A stretch of DNA of 64,000 nt, taken from the NCBI GenBank assembly GCA_902784615.1, contig CACZVN010000001.1:1-64000 (forward strand), written 5' to 3'. Positions 23,583 through 31,400 of this stretch are shown piece after piece. A model generated the notes under the pieces. That model saw only the letters and a program-made list of their open reading frames with translations. It was not told the origin of the DNA and made no database searches. The first letter of the stretch is position 1. Each line of letters begins with the position of its first letter. This DNA comes from an uncultured Prevotellaceae bacterium (GTDB taxonomy: Bacteria; Bacteroidota; Bacteroidia; Bacteroidales; Bacteroidaceae). A program made the position numbers and the translations under genes.

Positions 23583-23684
23583 GGGTGGGGGTGGGTGGAG
23601 GATAAAATAGAAACTTATTATGCGTACTGCGCGCACGCGGTACGCGTGAATATTCTGGGAAACATCCTCCACCCACCCCCACCC
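23583..23684. repeat. Large hairpin element, type B, copy 1 (G-rich arm)
   Basis: Perfect 21-bp arms (23583-23603 and 23664-23684) built of GGGTGGGGGTGGGTGG-type units. The 60-base loop holds a smaller G+C-rich inverted repeat around GCGTACTGCGCGCACGCGG and TACGCG (23621-23647). The G-rich arm could also form a quadruplex. It is 11 bases from the next element. Confidence 0.85.
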
Positions 23685-23695
23685 ATACAGATGGA

Positions 23696-23842
23696 CAGTG
23701 ACGCCAGTGACGCTATAATGCGTAAACTTTTCACGCGTACCGTGTAGGTGTGTACGTGTTACGCCCATGCGCATAATACGCGTGCGCAGTACCCGTGAGA
23801 CTTTTAAGAAATCATGCGTCACTGGTGTCGCTGGCGTCACTG
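23696..23842. repeat. Large hairpin element, type B, copy 2 (unequal arms)
   Basis: The left arm is two copies of the 9-mer CAGTGACGC (23696-23713). The right arm is three copies of its complement, the middle one altered (GCGTCACTG, GTGTCGCTG, GCGTCACTG; 23816-23842). The loop contains TCACGCGTACCGTG and AGTACCCGTGAGA, matching the loop of the element before tssD. Confidence 0.85.
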
Positions 23843-23936
23843 AGATTCGTTTGATGATTCTTGTTTTTACCATAACCAAAACTTTTTGGCGGCAAAGATA
23901 CGAAATAAAACAATAAGTTTCCCGAAAATCCCAAAC

Positions 23937-24114
23937 TCAGGATAAACCTAAAATCAAGTAGCCTCGTTATGGGCCACGGTTTAAGGGGTTGGATAATAAG
24001 GACTCCTTTTTGAAAATTAAGGGCTCCTTAATTTCCGAAAAGGGCTCCTTAATTTCCGAAAAGGACTCCTTAATTTTTCGTTCTTAGGTCGTGGGAAATT
24101 TAGGTTTATCCTGA
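23937..24114. repeat. 21-base tandem repeat bounded by 16-bp inverted repeats
   Basis: Perfect 16-bp terminal inverted repeats (TCAGGATAAACCTAAA at 23937-23952 and its complement at 24099-24114) enclose about four tandem 21-base units starting at 24000, 24021, 24042 and 24063 (GGGCTCCTTAATTTCCGAAA and variants). No reading frame or transposase is present. The size and ends recall a miniature mobile element, but no target duplication was recognised. Confidence 0.75.
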
Positions 24115-24179
24115 CTTGGACAAATTCAAGAAACCAAGCGGATTTTTTCTTATCTTTGCCACCAAATCAAAGAAACATG

Positions 24180-24294
24180 GACGAATTGACACATTTGACG
24201 AATTATTTCATGGAATCCTCACGCGTACCGCGCACGCACGGTACGCGTGAGAAAGTTACTAATAAATGTGTCAAATTCGTCAAATCCGTCAAAT
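24180..24294. repeat. Large hairpin element, type B, copy 3, upstream of tssD
   Basis: Arms of imperfect 9-base TTTGACGAA-type units (24180-24204 and 24264-24294) pair with a one-base bulge; the right arm is longer. The loop holds a perfect 13-bp hairpin CTCACGCGTACCG/CGGTACGCGTGAG (24218-24230 and 24239-24251). It ends 2 bases before the regulatory sites of the tssD promoter. Confidence 0.85.
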
Positions 24295-24296
24295 AT

Positions 24297-24412
24297 GCGA
24301 CAGCTTTTAGGAGCATGAATCGGGTTTGTCGCAATATGGTTTCTGTGTCGCAACAACTCGAGATGAAAAGTCGAAAAAAGTTTGGAATGGGGCTGAATCC
24401 GTCGTAACTTTG
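24297..24412 (+). promoter_or_regulatory. tssD promoter with three TGTCGC sites
   Basis: GCGACA (24297-24302, inverted) and TGTCGC at 24327 and 24346 lie upstream of TTTG (24381-24384) and TAACTTTG (24405-24412), a perfect -33/-7 pair. Distances between site starts and boxes are 30, 19, 35 and 24 bases, identical to the promoter region at 39839-39954. The sites are good candidates for an activator or repressor binding array. The 5' untranslated region would be about 80 bases. Confidence 0.8.
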
Positions 24413-24498
24413 CAATGTCAAAAGGAACAAAACCCCAAGACAAAGAGAGATTAAACATTTAGTATAAACAATTAAAAATTTAAGAAAGGAAATAAGAT

Positions 24499-24897
24499 AT
24501 GGCAGAGAATGTAACACCGGTAACCTTAGAGGTTAAGGATTTCGAGAAGAGAGAGGTCATGATGGTTGACTACAAGTTTGATCAGGCAACAGACCGTGAG
24601 GGACAGATTGCAGGTATTCCCCGTGGTGGTAAGGTATCGATCCGCGTGAAGGCTATGAACGACGGCAACTCGCAGCTGCTGCAGTGGATGCTGGCTCCGA
24701 ACGACCCGCGCGACTTCACCGTGACGTTCTTCAACACGGTTGACGGTTCAACGATGAAGGAACTGAAGGGTACGGGCTGCTACTGTGTGAACTACAAGGA
24801 GAAGTGGGAAGACGGTGAGGAGCACTTCGAGGAGATGGAGATCGTCTGCCAGAAACTCGAGAACGGTCCCGTCGGCTTCGAGAATCCCTGGAAGTGA
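24499..24897 (+). CDS. tssD: Type VI secretion tube protein TssD (Bacteroidetes Hcp)
   Basis: A 132-residue protein matching the Bacteroidetes TssD/Hcp family, whose hexameric rings stack into the inner tube of type VI secretion systems. Visible matches are VTLEVKDFEKREVMMVDYKF near the start, the GGKVSIRVKAMNDGN strand-loop and the closing ENPWK. Its length is right and there is no signal peptide. No other type VI gene is in the window, so this is an isolated copy that either feeds a system elsewhere or carries its own specificity. It has its own strong regulated promoter and a perfect palindromic terminator. Confidence 0.85.
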   Translation: MAENVTPVTLEVKDFEKREVMMVDYKFDQATDREGQIAGIPRGGKVSIRVKAMNDGNSQLLQWMLAPNDPRDFTVTFFNTVDGSTMKELKGTGCYCVNYKEKWEDGEEHFEEMEIVCQKLENGPVGFENPWK

Positions 24898-24974
24898 GCT
24901 TAAGCGAGTGAAGAGTGAAGCTTGCTTCAACTCTTCCGAGCGCAGGCGAACTCGACGTGAAACGTCAAGTAATA

Positions 24975-25016
24975 ATTAATAAAGAATCCCGCCAATTGGC
25001 GGGATTCTTTATTAAT
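24975..25016. terminator. Bidirectional terminator
   Basis: A perfect palindrome with 19-bp arms (24975-24993 and 24998-25016) and a 4-base AATT centre; the outer parts are A/T-rich and the inner CCCGCC is G/C-rich. It lies between the tssD stop and the stop of the convergent helix-hairpin-helix gene and can serve both. Confidence 0.85.
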
Positions 25017-25424
25017 CTAGTAAGTCATTTTCGGCTCAAGTTCCTTGGCCTGGTCGATCATTTTCTGTACCTCTGCAATAGATGGTACGCGACCGCAGAT
25101 GTTGTACTGGGCGTTGATCTCCTCCAACTTCGGCTGCAGGTTCTCGGCCACACGGTGACGGAACTCCTTCACGGTATCCACACCAGCCTTCTCAAGCAGT
25201 TCAGAGAACTGGGGACCTACGCCGTTGATACGGAACAGGTCGGCATGGTTCGTCCAGCGTAGAATCAGTTTCTCGCTGATCTCCGTTGCGTCAGCCAAAG
25301 CCTTGCGGCCCTTGGGATCAGCACACTTCTCGAGCAGTTCACTTACCTTGTTGATACCTGCGGCTGTCAGCTTTTCAGCATACACGTCGCCTACACCTTC
25401 GATGTCGATAATCTTGTAATCCAT
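25017..25424 (-). CDS. DUF4332 helix-hairpin-helix protein
   Basis: A 135-residue cytoplasmic protein with two helix-hairpin-helix motifs (IEGVGDVYAEKLTAAGI near the start and INGVGPQFSELLEKAGV in the middle), as in DUF4332 proteins, which are thought to bind nucleic acid. The start at MDYKIIDI is preferred because a TATCTTTG promoter element (25475-25468 on the minus strand) lies inside the longer possible frame. Function otherwise unknown. Confidence 0.75.
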   Translation of the reverse strand: MDYKIIDIEGVGDVYAEKLTAAGINKVSELLEKCADPKGRKALADATEISEKLILRWTNHADLFRINGVGPQFSELLEKAGVDTVKEFRHRVAENLQPKLEEINAQYNICGRVPSIAEVQKMIDQAKELEPKMTY

Positions 25425-25544
25425 AATCTTGAAGTTTTTAGTTGACTGTAAATGGGTTTTGTTGGGGCAAAGATACAAAATTTCTTGAATAAACGGTGAA
25501 TTATGTGGCTTTTTTTGTATTTTTGCAACAAAATAGTGAAAGTG

Positions 25545-26882
25545 ATGATGATAGCCTTATATATTTTGATCGGTGTAGCGGTGGGTGCTGTGGTGCTCTA
25601 CCTGCTGATGGACCGTAAGATGGATGCCCTCCGCATTGCCGGGGGACAGAAGGATATTGAACTCTCGATGAAGGGTGAGCAGTTGAATGCCGCCACGAGT
25701 CGCGTGACCCATCTGGAGGAGGAGAACAAGACGCTCCATGCCAAGGCTGAGACACAGGGTAGGGAACTGGAACTGGTGCGCGAGCAGATGGGAGAAGAAC
25801 TCAAGCGGCGCGACGAGCAGTTTCAGGAACAGCTCCGTACAGCCCGTGAGCAGTTGCAGAACATGGCCCAGCAGTTGATGGAGGCCAGTGCCTCGAAACT
25901 GAAGGAGCAGAACACGGAGGCGATGACGGGTATCACCCAACCCCTGAAGGATGCCATCGCCAACATGCAGAAGGCTATCAATGAGACCCAGAAGGAGAGT
26001 GCGGCCCACTCGGCTTCTTTCCGTGAACAGATGTTGCAGATGATGCAGCAGACCCAGCAACTTGGTGAGAAGACGGAGGGACTGGCTAACGTGTTGCGTC
26101 GCGACAATAAGGTGAGCGGTAACATGGGTGAGATCATCCTTGGCGATCTGCTGGCCAGTCAGGGACTGACAGAGGGTATCCACTACGAGGTGCAGGCACG
26201 GCTCCGCGATGAGTTGGGCCGTCCCCTGAAGAACGACGAGACGGGCAAGGAGATGCAGCCTGACGTGATCCTGCACTATCCGCAGGGGCAGGACGCCATC
26301 GTCGATTCGAAGGTGTCGCTCGTGGCCTACGAGAAATACGTGAATGCCGAGACGCCCGAGGAGAAGGAACGCTACCTGCAGGATCATATCAAGAGCGTGC
26401 GTCAGCATGTGAACGAACTGGCGCGCAAGGACTATTCGAAGTATATCAAGAACGGGCGAGAGACGGTGGATTTCGTCATTATGTTCGTGCCCTTCGAGTC
26501 GTCACTGCAACTGGCACTGGCCAATGACCCCACACTCTGGCGCGAGGCCTTTGAGAAGAAGGTGTTCGTGACGGGTGAACAGAACCTCTTGGGCATCCTC
26601 CACATGATCCATATCGCCTGGGTGCAGAACCAGCAGGCGGAGAATCAGGAGAAGGTGTTCGGACTGGCAGAGCAGTTGTTGGATCGCTTAGGCGACTTCG
26701 TGCAGCGCTATAATGACCTCGGTGATAAACTCCATAAGGTACAGGAGGCTTACGACAGTGCGAACAACAAACTGATCACTGGTCGTCAGAGTGTGGCACA
26801 GAAGGGACGCGAACTCGTCGATCTGGGTGCCAAGGAGAATGCGAACCGTAAGATCCCTATGCCGGAGGTGGGACTGGAGTAA
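25545..26882 (+). CDS. rmuC: DNA recombination protein RmuC
   Basis: A 445-residue RmuC family protein. An N-terminal membrane segment (IALYILIGVAVGAVVLYLL) is followed by a long coiled coil (about residues 40-200) and the nuclease-like RmuC domain, with GNMGEIILGDLLASQGL, PDVILHYPQ and DAIVDSKVSL, and then FVIMFVPFESSLQLAL. The family limits inversions and rearrangements at short inverted repeats, which is suggestive in a window rich in such repeats. The start follows the TATTTTTG promoter element at 25518-25525. Confidence 0.92.
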   Translation: MMIALYILIGVAVGAVVLYLLMDRKMDALRIAGGQKDIELSMKGEQLNAATSRVTHLEEENKTLHAKAETQGRELELVREQMGEELKRRDEQFQEQLRTAREQLQNMAQQLMEASASKLKEQNTEAMTGITQPLKDAIANMQKAINETQKESAAHSASFREQMLQMMQQTQQLGEKTEGLANVLRRDNKVSGNMGEIILGDLLASQGLTEGIHYEVQARLRDELGRPLKNDETGKEMQPDVILHYPQGQDAIVDSKVSLVAYEKYVNAETPEEKERYLQDHIKSVRQHVNELARKDYSKYIKNGRETVDFVIMFVPFESSLQLALANDPTLWREAFEKKVFVTGEQNLLGILHMIHIAWVQNQQAENQEKVFGLAEQLLDRLGDFVQRYNDLGDKLHKVQEAYDSANNKLITGRQSVAQKGRELVDLGAKENANRKIPMPEVGLE

Positions 26883-26889
26883 AAGGTAA

Positions 26890-26916
26890 TTAGTAATTAG
26901 AAATTAGAAATTAGTA
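26890..26916. repeat. Heptamer repeat before the phosphopantetheinyl transferase gene
   Basis: Four tandem 7-base units (ATTAGTA, ATTAGAA, ATTAGAA, ATTAGT-A) fill the gap and run into the ATG. This is one of several A/T-rich heptamer tracts in intergenic gaps of the window. Confidence 0.75.
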
Positions 26917-27483
26917 ATGGTGATTACCCTGGTGTCGGAAGAGATATGGGATTTTGACCTCGAGGCGGCTTTGAAGGAGATTTCGGAGCAGCGAAGAGAA
27001 CAGGCCCTGAAGTTCAAGCACGAACAGGGACGGCGGCTCTGTGTGCTTGCCTATCAGTTGCTGAAGCAGGGGCTGCGCGAGGCATACGGCATCACGGAGA
27101 ATCCCGTCTTCGAATACAACGAGCATGGCAAACCCTCTATCGTCGGCCATCCTGAGATATTCTTTAACCTCAGCCATTGCAAGGAGGCGGCTGTCTGCGT
27201 GATCCACGACCAGCCCATCGGTGTCGATGTAGAGAGTTTCCGTGAATATAAGGAAGGCCTTGTCCGTTATACGATGAACGATGAGGAAATCCGCCAGATA
27301 GAGTCGTCAGAGAATCCTGCCGCTGCCTTTATCCGATTCTGGACGATGAAGGAGGCCACGATGAAACTCATTGGCACGGGCATCAGCAACGACATGAAAA
27401 CCGTGATTGACTCACAGCACTATCATTATACAACCGTAGAGAAGGATAGTTATATTTATACGGTCTGTGAGAATCGTGATTAA
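26917..27483 (+). CDS. 4'-phosphopantetheinyl transferase
   Basis: A 188-residue Sfp/Gsp-type transferase that moves phosphopantetheine from coenzyme A to carrier proteins. Motifs are NLSHCKEAAVC (84-94), IGVDVESF with metal-binding D104 and E106, and FWTMKEATMKLIG with W142, K145, E146 and K150. The small size suggests a housekeeping acyl-carrier-protein enzyme, though this sequence subtype can also serve biosynthetic pathways. It converges on the outer-membrane protein gene, the stop codons overlapping. Confidence 0.88.
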   Translation: MVITLVSEEIWDFDLEAALKEISEQRREQALKFKHEQGRRLCVLAYQLLKQGLREAYGITENPVFEYNEHGKPSIVGHPEIFFNLSHCKEAAVCVIHDQPIGVDVESFREYKEGLVRYTMNDEEIRQIESSENPAAAFIRFWTMKEATMKLIGTGISNDMKTVIDSQHYHYTTVEKDSYIYTVCENRD

Positions 27484-29732
27484 AAACTGATCTTTGTGGT
27501 GAACTCAAATGTGAAGGGACGTATGAACGTTCCTGACATGACGTAGTTCTCATAAAGTGTCGGGTCTGTTATCAGGTCGGCGGCATTGATCTTGCCGCTG
27601 GCACCTTTCTGATTCAGGATATTTACCACGCTGGCGGCAAAACTCAAATGACGGTTGAGTTTATACTCCACGCCTCCGAAGGTCTCCCAGCGCCCGTTGA
27701 AGTACAGCGTGTTGGTCTTATTCACGTACTGCCTGCTGAAATATCTGGCACTGAGCCATACGCGCCAGTCGCCGAAACGGTAACTGGGCTCGATCTCCAG
27801 TTCCATCTTCGAGAGGGCGGTGATGGTCTTGTCGGTGAAGTTGTATTCCTCCGTCACACCGTCGCTGAAGGTGGGGGTGATCTTGAAATTCTTATACCTG
27901 GGGTCGCGGATGGTGAACATCACATGGATGCTCAGACCGTCGATAGGGGTGATCATGGCATCTGTCAGCCAACCGAGTGTGGCCATGTCGTAGTAACAGG
28001 AAGGGGTGAACGACTCGCTCATGCCTGCCTTCATGTCGCCCACGTCTTTGGTCAGCACATGACTGAGATTGGGGCGTTCCTCTGAGTTCTTCATGGTGAT
28101 GTAGGTCATCTGCGAGGTGAGGTCTATCCATTTGTTCTTCCAATAGATGCCGCCCCTGAAATAACTGGTAGGCATACTTTCCTGTGAAGGATAGTTATAT
28201 GCACCGTAATGGAACAGTTGGGAGTGGATGGTGGCGGTGGAGAATTCAGCCTGCAAGCCGAAGCCGCGCACCAGAGCGAAGCGTGTGCTGCCGACAAAGG
28301 CATAGTTGAAATGACTGTCGTTGAAATGGTTCTTAATGACCCCTTCGTCTGCCAGACTGAAACCCACATGACGGGCATTACCCGCATACACATCGTTGGC
28401 CGCGTCACCCTGTACATTGATGAACTCAGCCCTGACACCGGCATAGAGCCACAGACGGCGGGAGACGGTCCACTGGTCAGACACCTGTCCGAACAGCTTA
28501 TGCTCATGACCGTCGTAATACTCGGCGTAGGAGTTGTAGGAATAGCCATCGTGACCGTTGAGGAGCAGTTGCTTAGGGTCTTTTTTTACCTCGTGTCCGA
28601 GCAGGTACATGGAGGTGTTGACACCTCCGTGATTGAGCCAGTAGTCAACCTCTGCGCACCATTTATGGCGACCGTCCTTAGACAGGCCTGTCAGGGCGGC
28701 ATTGGTCATCCATGAGTGTTCGAGACCGTCGAAATGCAGCATGCGGCGCGTCTGTACCTTACCCACGTACGGCGTACCGTCCTCGTAGGTATAACCGCTG
28801 CTTTCTGTAGCGTCGCTCACACCCATCACGGTCGGACAGGAGCGGAAGGAGTGGCCGTGCTTGTACTTGCTGTGAATGGCCAGTTTCATGCCATTATCCC
28901 AGTTATAATCCAACACGAAGTTCACATTGTGGACTTTGTTCGTGTTCGCATCGTCAATATCCTGTTCCTCCATCTTGCCAGTCACCACATCCAGATATCT
29001 CACGATCCTGTTGTCAGGACGGTACTGGTCGGTACCCAACTTGAACCCTTCGTATTCCTTCACGCTACCGTCGCCCACAAAGATGAAGGGGCCGTAGTTC
29101 TCGATAATCTCCTTGAACTGCGAATACTGGTAGATGAGGCCCGCCTTTCCCCGGCCGTCGTTCCATCTCTTGGAGAGGGCTGCCTTGTAGAAATGCGCAC
29201 TCTCCTGCAGACTGGCCATGTCGAGATGGTTGCTGCCGGGGTCGAAGTTGTGATAGGTGCCGATGCTGAGGCCCCATCCTTTGCCCATAGGCGTAGAGAC
29301 ATTGGCATCGACCATGTGACGGCCATGGTGGTTGAAGGTGTAGGTCAGTCTCCCCTCAAACTCATCACCAGCCAGTTTCGACCTGCTATCGACGCTATAG
29401 GTGATGACACCATATTTCAGGGCCATGTCCTGCGGTCCAATCGTTCGCACAGACTCATGGCTGACACCACTGTGCCATGACTTATAGGGATAGACCTGGT
29501 AATTATAGTAGGACACGGGCAGACCGTCCTCATAGATATAGGCATAACCAGAAATGGGCAGACCTAAGGAGATCTGCCGTGGCTGTGAAGCGAAATCCGC
29601 ATTCATCAGCACATTCCTGTTACTGTCGCCAGAGGAGTGCTTTGTGCTGTCGGCAATAGCCTCCTGCGCTGTTGTACCAATGGGTATAGTGATACTTATC
29701 AGAGTAATGGCTATTGCTCTTGATAAGTTCAT
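27480..29732 (-). CDS. TonB-dependent-receptor-like outer-membrane beta-barrel
   Basis: About 750 residues with a signal peptide ending near GTTAQ and a C-terminal phenylalanine (TFEFTTKISF), the usual end of an outer-membrane barrel. The body is a series of aromatic amphipathic strands (for example HVNFVLDYNWDNG, YAFVGSTRFALVRG, RPFTFEFTTK). Like many Bacteroidales TonB-dependent receptors, it has VVNILNQKGAS before the last strands. No clear N-terminal carboxypeptidase-like domain or TonB box was found, and the plug is weak, so it could be a receptor lacking these parts. It is followed upstream by a HerA-like ATPase gene 22 bases away. Confidence 0.7.
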   Translation of the reverse strand: MNLSRAIAITLISITIPIGTTAQEAIADSTKHSSGDSNRNVLMNADFASQPRQISLGLPISGYAYIYEDGLPVSYYNYQVYPYKSWHSGVSHESVRTIGPQDMALKYGVITYSVDSRSKLAGDEFEGRLTYTFNHHGRHMVDANVSTPMGKGWGLSIGTYHNFDPGSNHLDMASLQESAHFYKAALSKRWNDGRGKAGLIYQYSQFKEIIENYGPFIFVGDGSVKEYEGFKLGTDQYRPDNRIVRYLDVVTGKMEEQDIDDANTNKVHNVNFVLDYNWDNGMKLAIHSKYKHGHSFRSCPTVMGVSDATESSGYTYEDGTPYVGKVQTRRMLHFDGLEHSWMTNAALTGLSKDGRHKWCAEVDYWLNHGGVNTSMYLLGHEVKKDPKQLLLNGHDGYSYNSYAEYYDGHEHKLFGQVSDQWTVSRRLWLYAGVRAEFINVQGDAANDVYAGNARHVGFSLADEGVIKNHFNDSHFNYAFVGSTRFALVRGFGLQAEFSTATIHSQLFHYGAYNYPSQESMPTSYFRGGIYWKNKWIDLTSQMTYITMKNSEERPNLSHVLTKDVGDMKAGMSESFTPSCYYDMATLGWLTDAMITPIDGLSIHVMFTIRDPRYKNFKITPTFSDGVTEEYNFTDKTITALSKMELEIEPSYRFGDWRVWLSARYFSRQYVNKTNTLYFNGRWETFGGVEYKLNRHLSFAASVVNILNQKGASGKINAADLITDPTLYENYVMSGTFIRPFTFEFTTKISF

Positions 29733-29754
29733 ATACATATTAGGTATTGGCTGC

Positions 29755-31332
29755 TTATTTGATGAGGTTGCCGAGGATGTCGCGCGTCAGTTCCCTGGTA
29801 ACGGAACGGGTGGCGGCACTGGTGGCGTTCTTCACCACACGGCCTGTGGCGGAGGTCTTCGACTTCGTCTTCTTACCTGTCACCTTATCACTGACATAGG
29901 TGCCGAGAATCGTGGCGAGGGTAGAGGTGACGGCCGTGATGACGGCTTTCCATACCTTACTCATCATACCCGACTTCTTCTTACCCTTGGCAGCCTCCTT
30001 CTCCTCTGCCTTGGCAGCGGCTTCCTCTTCCTGTTCGGCGAGTTGTTGCTCGGCCTCGGCCATCAGCACTTCGAAGGCACTCTCACGATCGATGGGGGTA
30101 TCGTACTTGCCGAAGATGCGGCTCTGCTTGATGATATCCAGACGCTGACCCTCTGTGATAGCACCGATCTGTGACAACGGGAACAGGATTTTCGCACGTT
30201 CCACGACATTGGGAGCACCCTTGGCATCGAGGAAACTCACGAGGGCTTCACCCGTCTCCAGGTTCATGATAGCCTCGTCGGTCTTGAACTCCGGATTGGC
30301 ACGGAAGGTGTCGGCGGCGGTCTTCACGGCCTTCTGATCCTTTGGCGTATAAGCACGGAGGGCATGCTGCACACGGTTACCAAGTTGTCCGAGGATGTTC
30401 TCGGGGATATCGGTAGGACTCTGGGTGATGAAGTAGATACCCACTCCCTTCGAGCGGATCAGACGGATCACCTGCTCAATCTTGTCTAGCAGTGCCTTGC
30501 TGGTATCAGTGAAGAGCATGTGAGCCTCGTCGAAGAAGAACACGAGTTTCGGCAGTTCCATATCACCCACTTCAGGCAGGGTGGAGTAGAGTTCGGAGAG
30601 CAACCACAGCAGGAAGGTGGAGTAGAGTTTCGGCTGCATCATCAGTTTGTCGGCAGCCAGCACGTTCATGACACCCTTGCCACCCTCTGTCTGTATGAGG
30701 TCGTAGATGTCGAAGGAGGGCTCACCGAAGAACTTGTCGGCTCCCTGGGTCTCCAACTGGAGCAGGGCGCGCTGGATGGCGCCGATGGTCTGGGCGGAGA
30801 CATTACCGTATTTCGTGGTGTATTCCTTGGCATGCTTGGACACCCAGTCGAGCATGGCCTGCAGATCCTTCAGGTCGAGCAGCAGCAGACCACGGTCGTC
30901 AGCAATACGGAACACGATGTTCAGCACACCATCCTGTGTCTCGTTCAACTGCAGCAGACGGGAGAGAAGCATCGGACCCATCTGGCTGATGGTGGCACGC
31001 ATGGGATGACCCTGTTCGCCGAAGACATCAAAGAAACGCACGGGACAGGCCTGGAACTCGGGGTTCTCGATGCCGAACTCGGGCATACGCTTCTCAATGA
31101 ATCCGCTGAGCTTACCTGTCTGGGAGATACCGCTCAGGTCGCCCTTCATGTCGGCCATGAAACAGGGAACACCTGCCTGGCAGAATGACTCGGCGATCAC
31201 CTGGAGGGTGACGGTCTTACCTGTACCTGTAGCACCAGCGATCAAACCATGGCGGTTAGCCATCTTACCTGTAATACTGAGTGCGCCGTTAGCGCAATGG
31301 GCAATGTAAAGCCCTCTTTCCTTGTCGTACAT
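29755..31332 (-). CDS. HerA-like ATPase (DUF853 family)
   Basis: A 525-residue P-loop ATPase of the DUF853/HerA-VirB4 group. Walker A is [10 protein letters not shown] (about 33-42), Walker B is [13 protein letters not shown], and the region [20 protein letters not shown] is typical. The C-terminal 100 residues change to a charged coiled region rich in alanine, glutamate and lysine, then a basic tail. The family is thought to move DNA or protein; the exact role is not known. It probably shares a transcript with the barrel gene downstream. Confidence 0.85.
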   Translation of the reverse strand: MYDKERGLYIAHCANGALSITGKMANRHGLIAGATGTGKTVTLQVIAESFCQAGVPCFMADMKGDLSGISQTGKLSGFIEKRMPEFGIENPEFQACPVRFFDVFGEQGHPMRATISQMGPMLLSRLLQLNETQDGVLNIVFRIADDRGLLLLDLKDLQAMLDWVSKHAKEYTTKYGNVSAQTIGAIQRALLQLETQGADKFFGEPSFDIYDLIQTEGGKGVMNVLAADKLMMQPKLYSTFLLWLLSELYSTLPEVGDMELPKLVFFFDEAHMLFTDTSKALLDKIEQVIRLIRSKGVGIYFITQSPTDIPENILGQLGNRVQHALRAYTPKDQKAVKTAADTFRANPEFKTDEAIMNLETGEALVSFLDAKGAPNVVERAKILFPLSQIGAITEGQRLDIIKQSRIFGKYDTPIDRESAFEVLMAEAEQQLAEQEEEAAAKAEEKEAAKGKKKSGMMSKVWKAVITAVTSTLATILGTYVSDKVTGKKTKSKTSATGRVVKNATSAATRSVTRELTRDILGNLIK

Positions 31333-31360
31333 AGTCTTATGTTTTTAGTATTATGTCTTT

Positions 31361-31391
31361 AGAAAAAAAGGCTCCCCAACAGGGAGCCTTT
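31361..31391 (-). terminator. Terminator after the M23 peptidase gene
   Basis: AAAGGCTCCC and GGGAGCCTTT form a perfect 10-bp stem with a 5-base loop; on the minus strand it is followed by TTTTTT. Confidence 0.8.
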
Positions 31392-31400
31392 ATCTTGGGT

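Noticed and set aside
24000-24080. 21-base tandem repeat as a possible CRISPR array
   Set aside because: The units follow each other without spacers and no cas gene is in the window.
23156-24294. An insertion sequence or integron behind the repeat cluster
   Set aside because: No transposase, integrase or long reading frame is present; inverted repeats are internal hairpins rather than ends of a coding element.
24156-24407. Open frame across the type B hairpin and TGTCGC sites before tssD
   Set aside because: It is made of the repeat arms, the loop hairpin and promoter sites; the translation is low-complexity and it ends within the promoter.
24203-24517. Minus-strand frames overlapping the tssD promoter
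   Set aside because: They run through the hairpin and promoter elements and show no domain; they arise from A+T-rich sequence without stops.
24499-24897. A complete type VI secretion locus around tssD
   Set aside because: None of the neighbouring genes resembles sheath, baseplate, VgrG or membrane-complex components.
27480-29732. A SusC-type nutrient receptor with SusD partner
   Set aside because: No SusD-like gene is adjacent and the N-terminal extra domain and clear plug motifs of SusC are missing.
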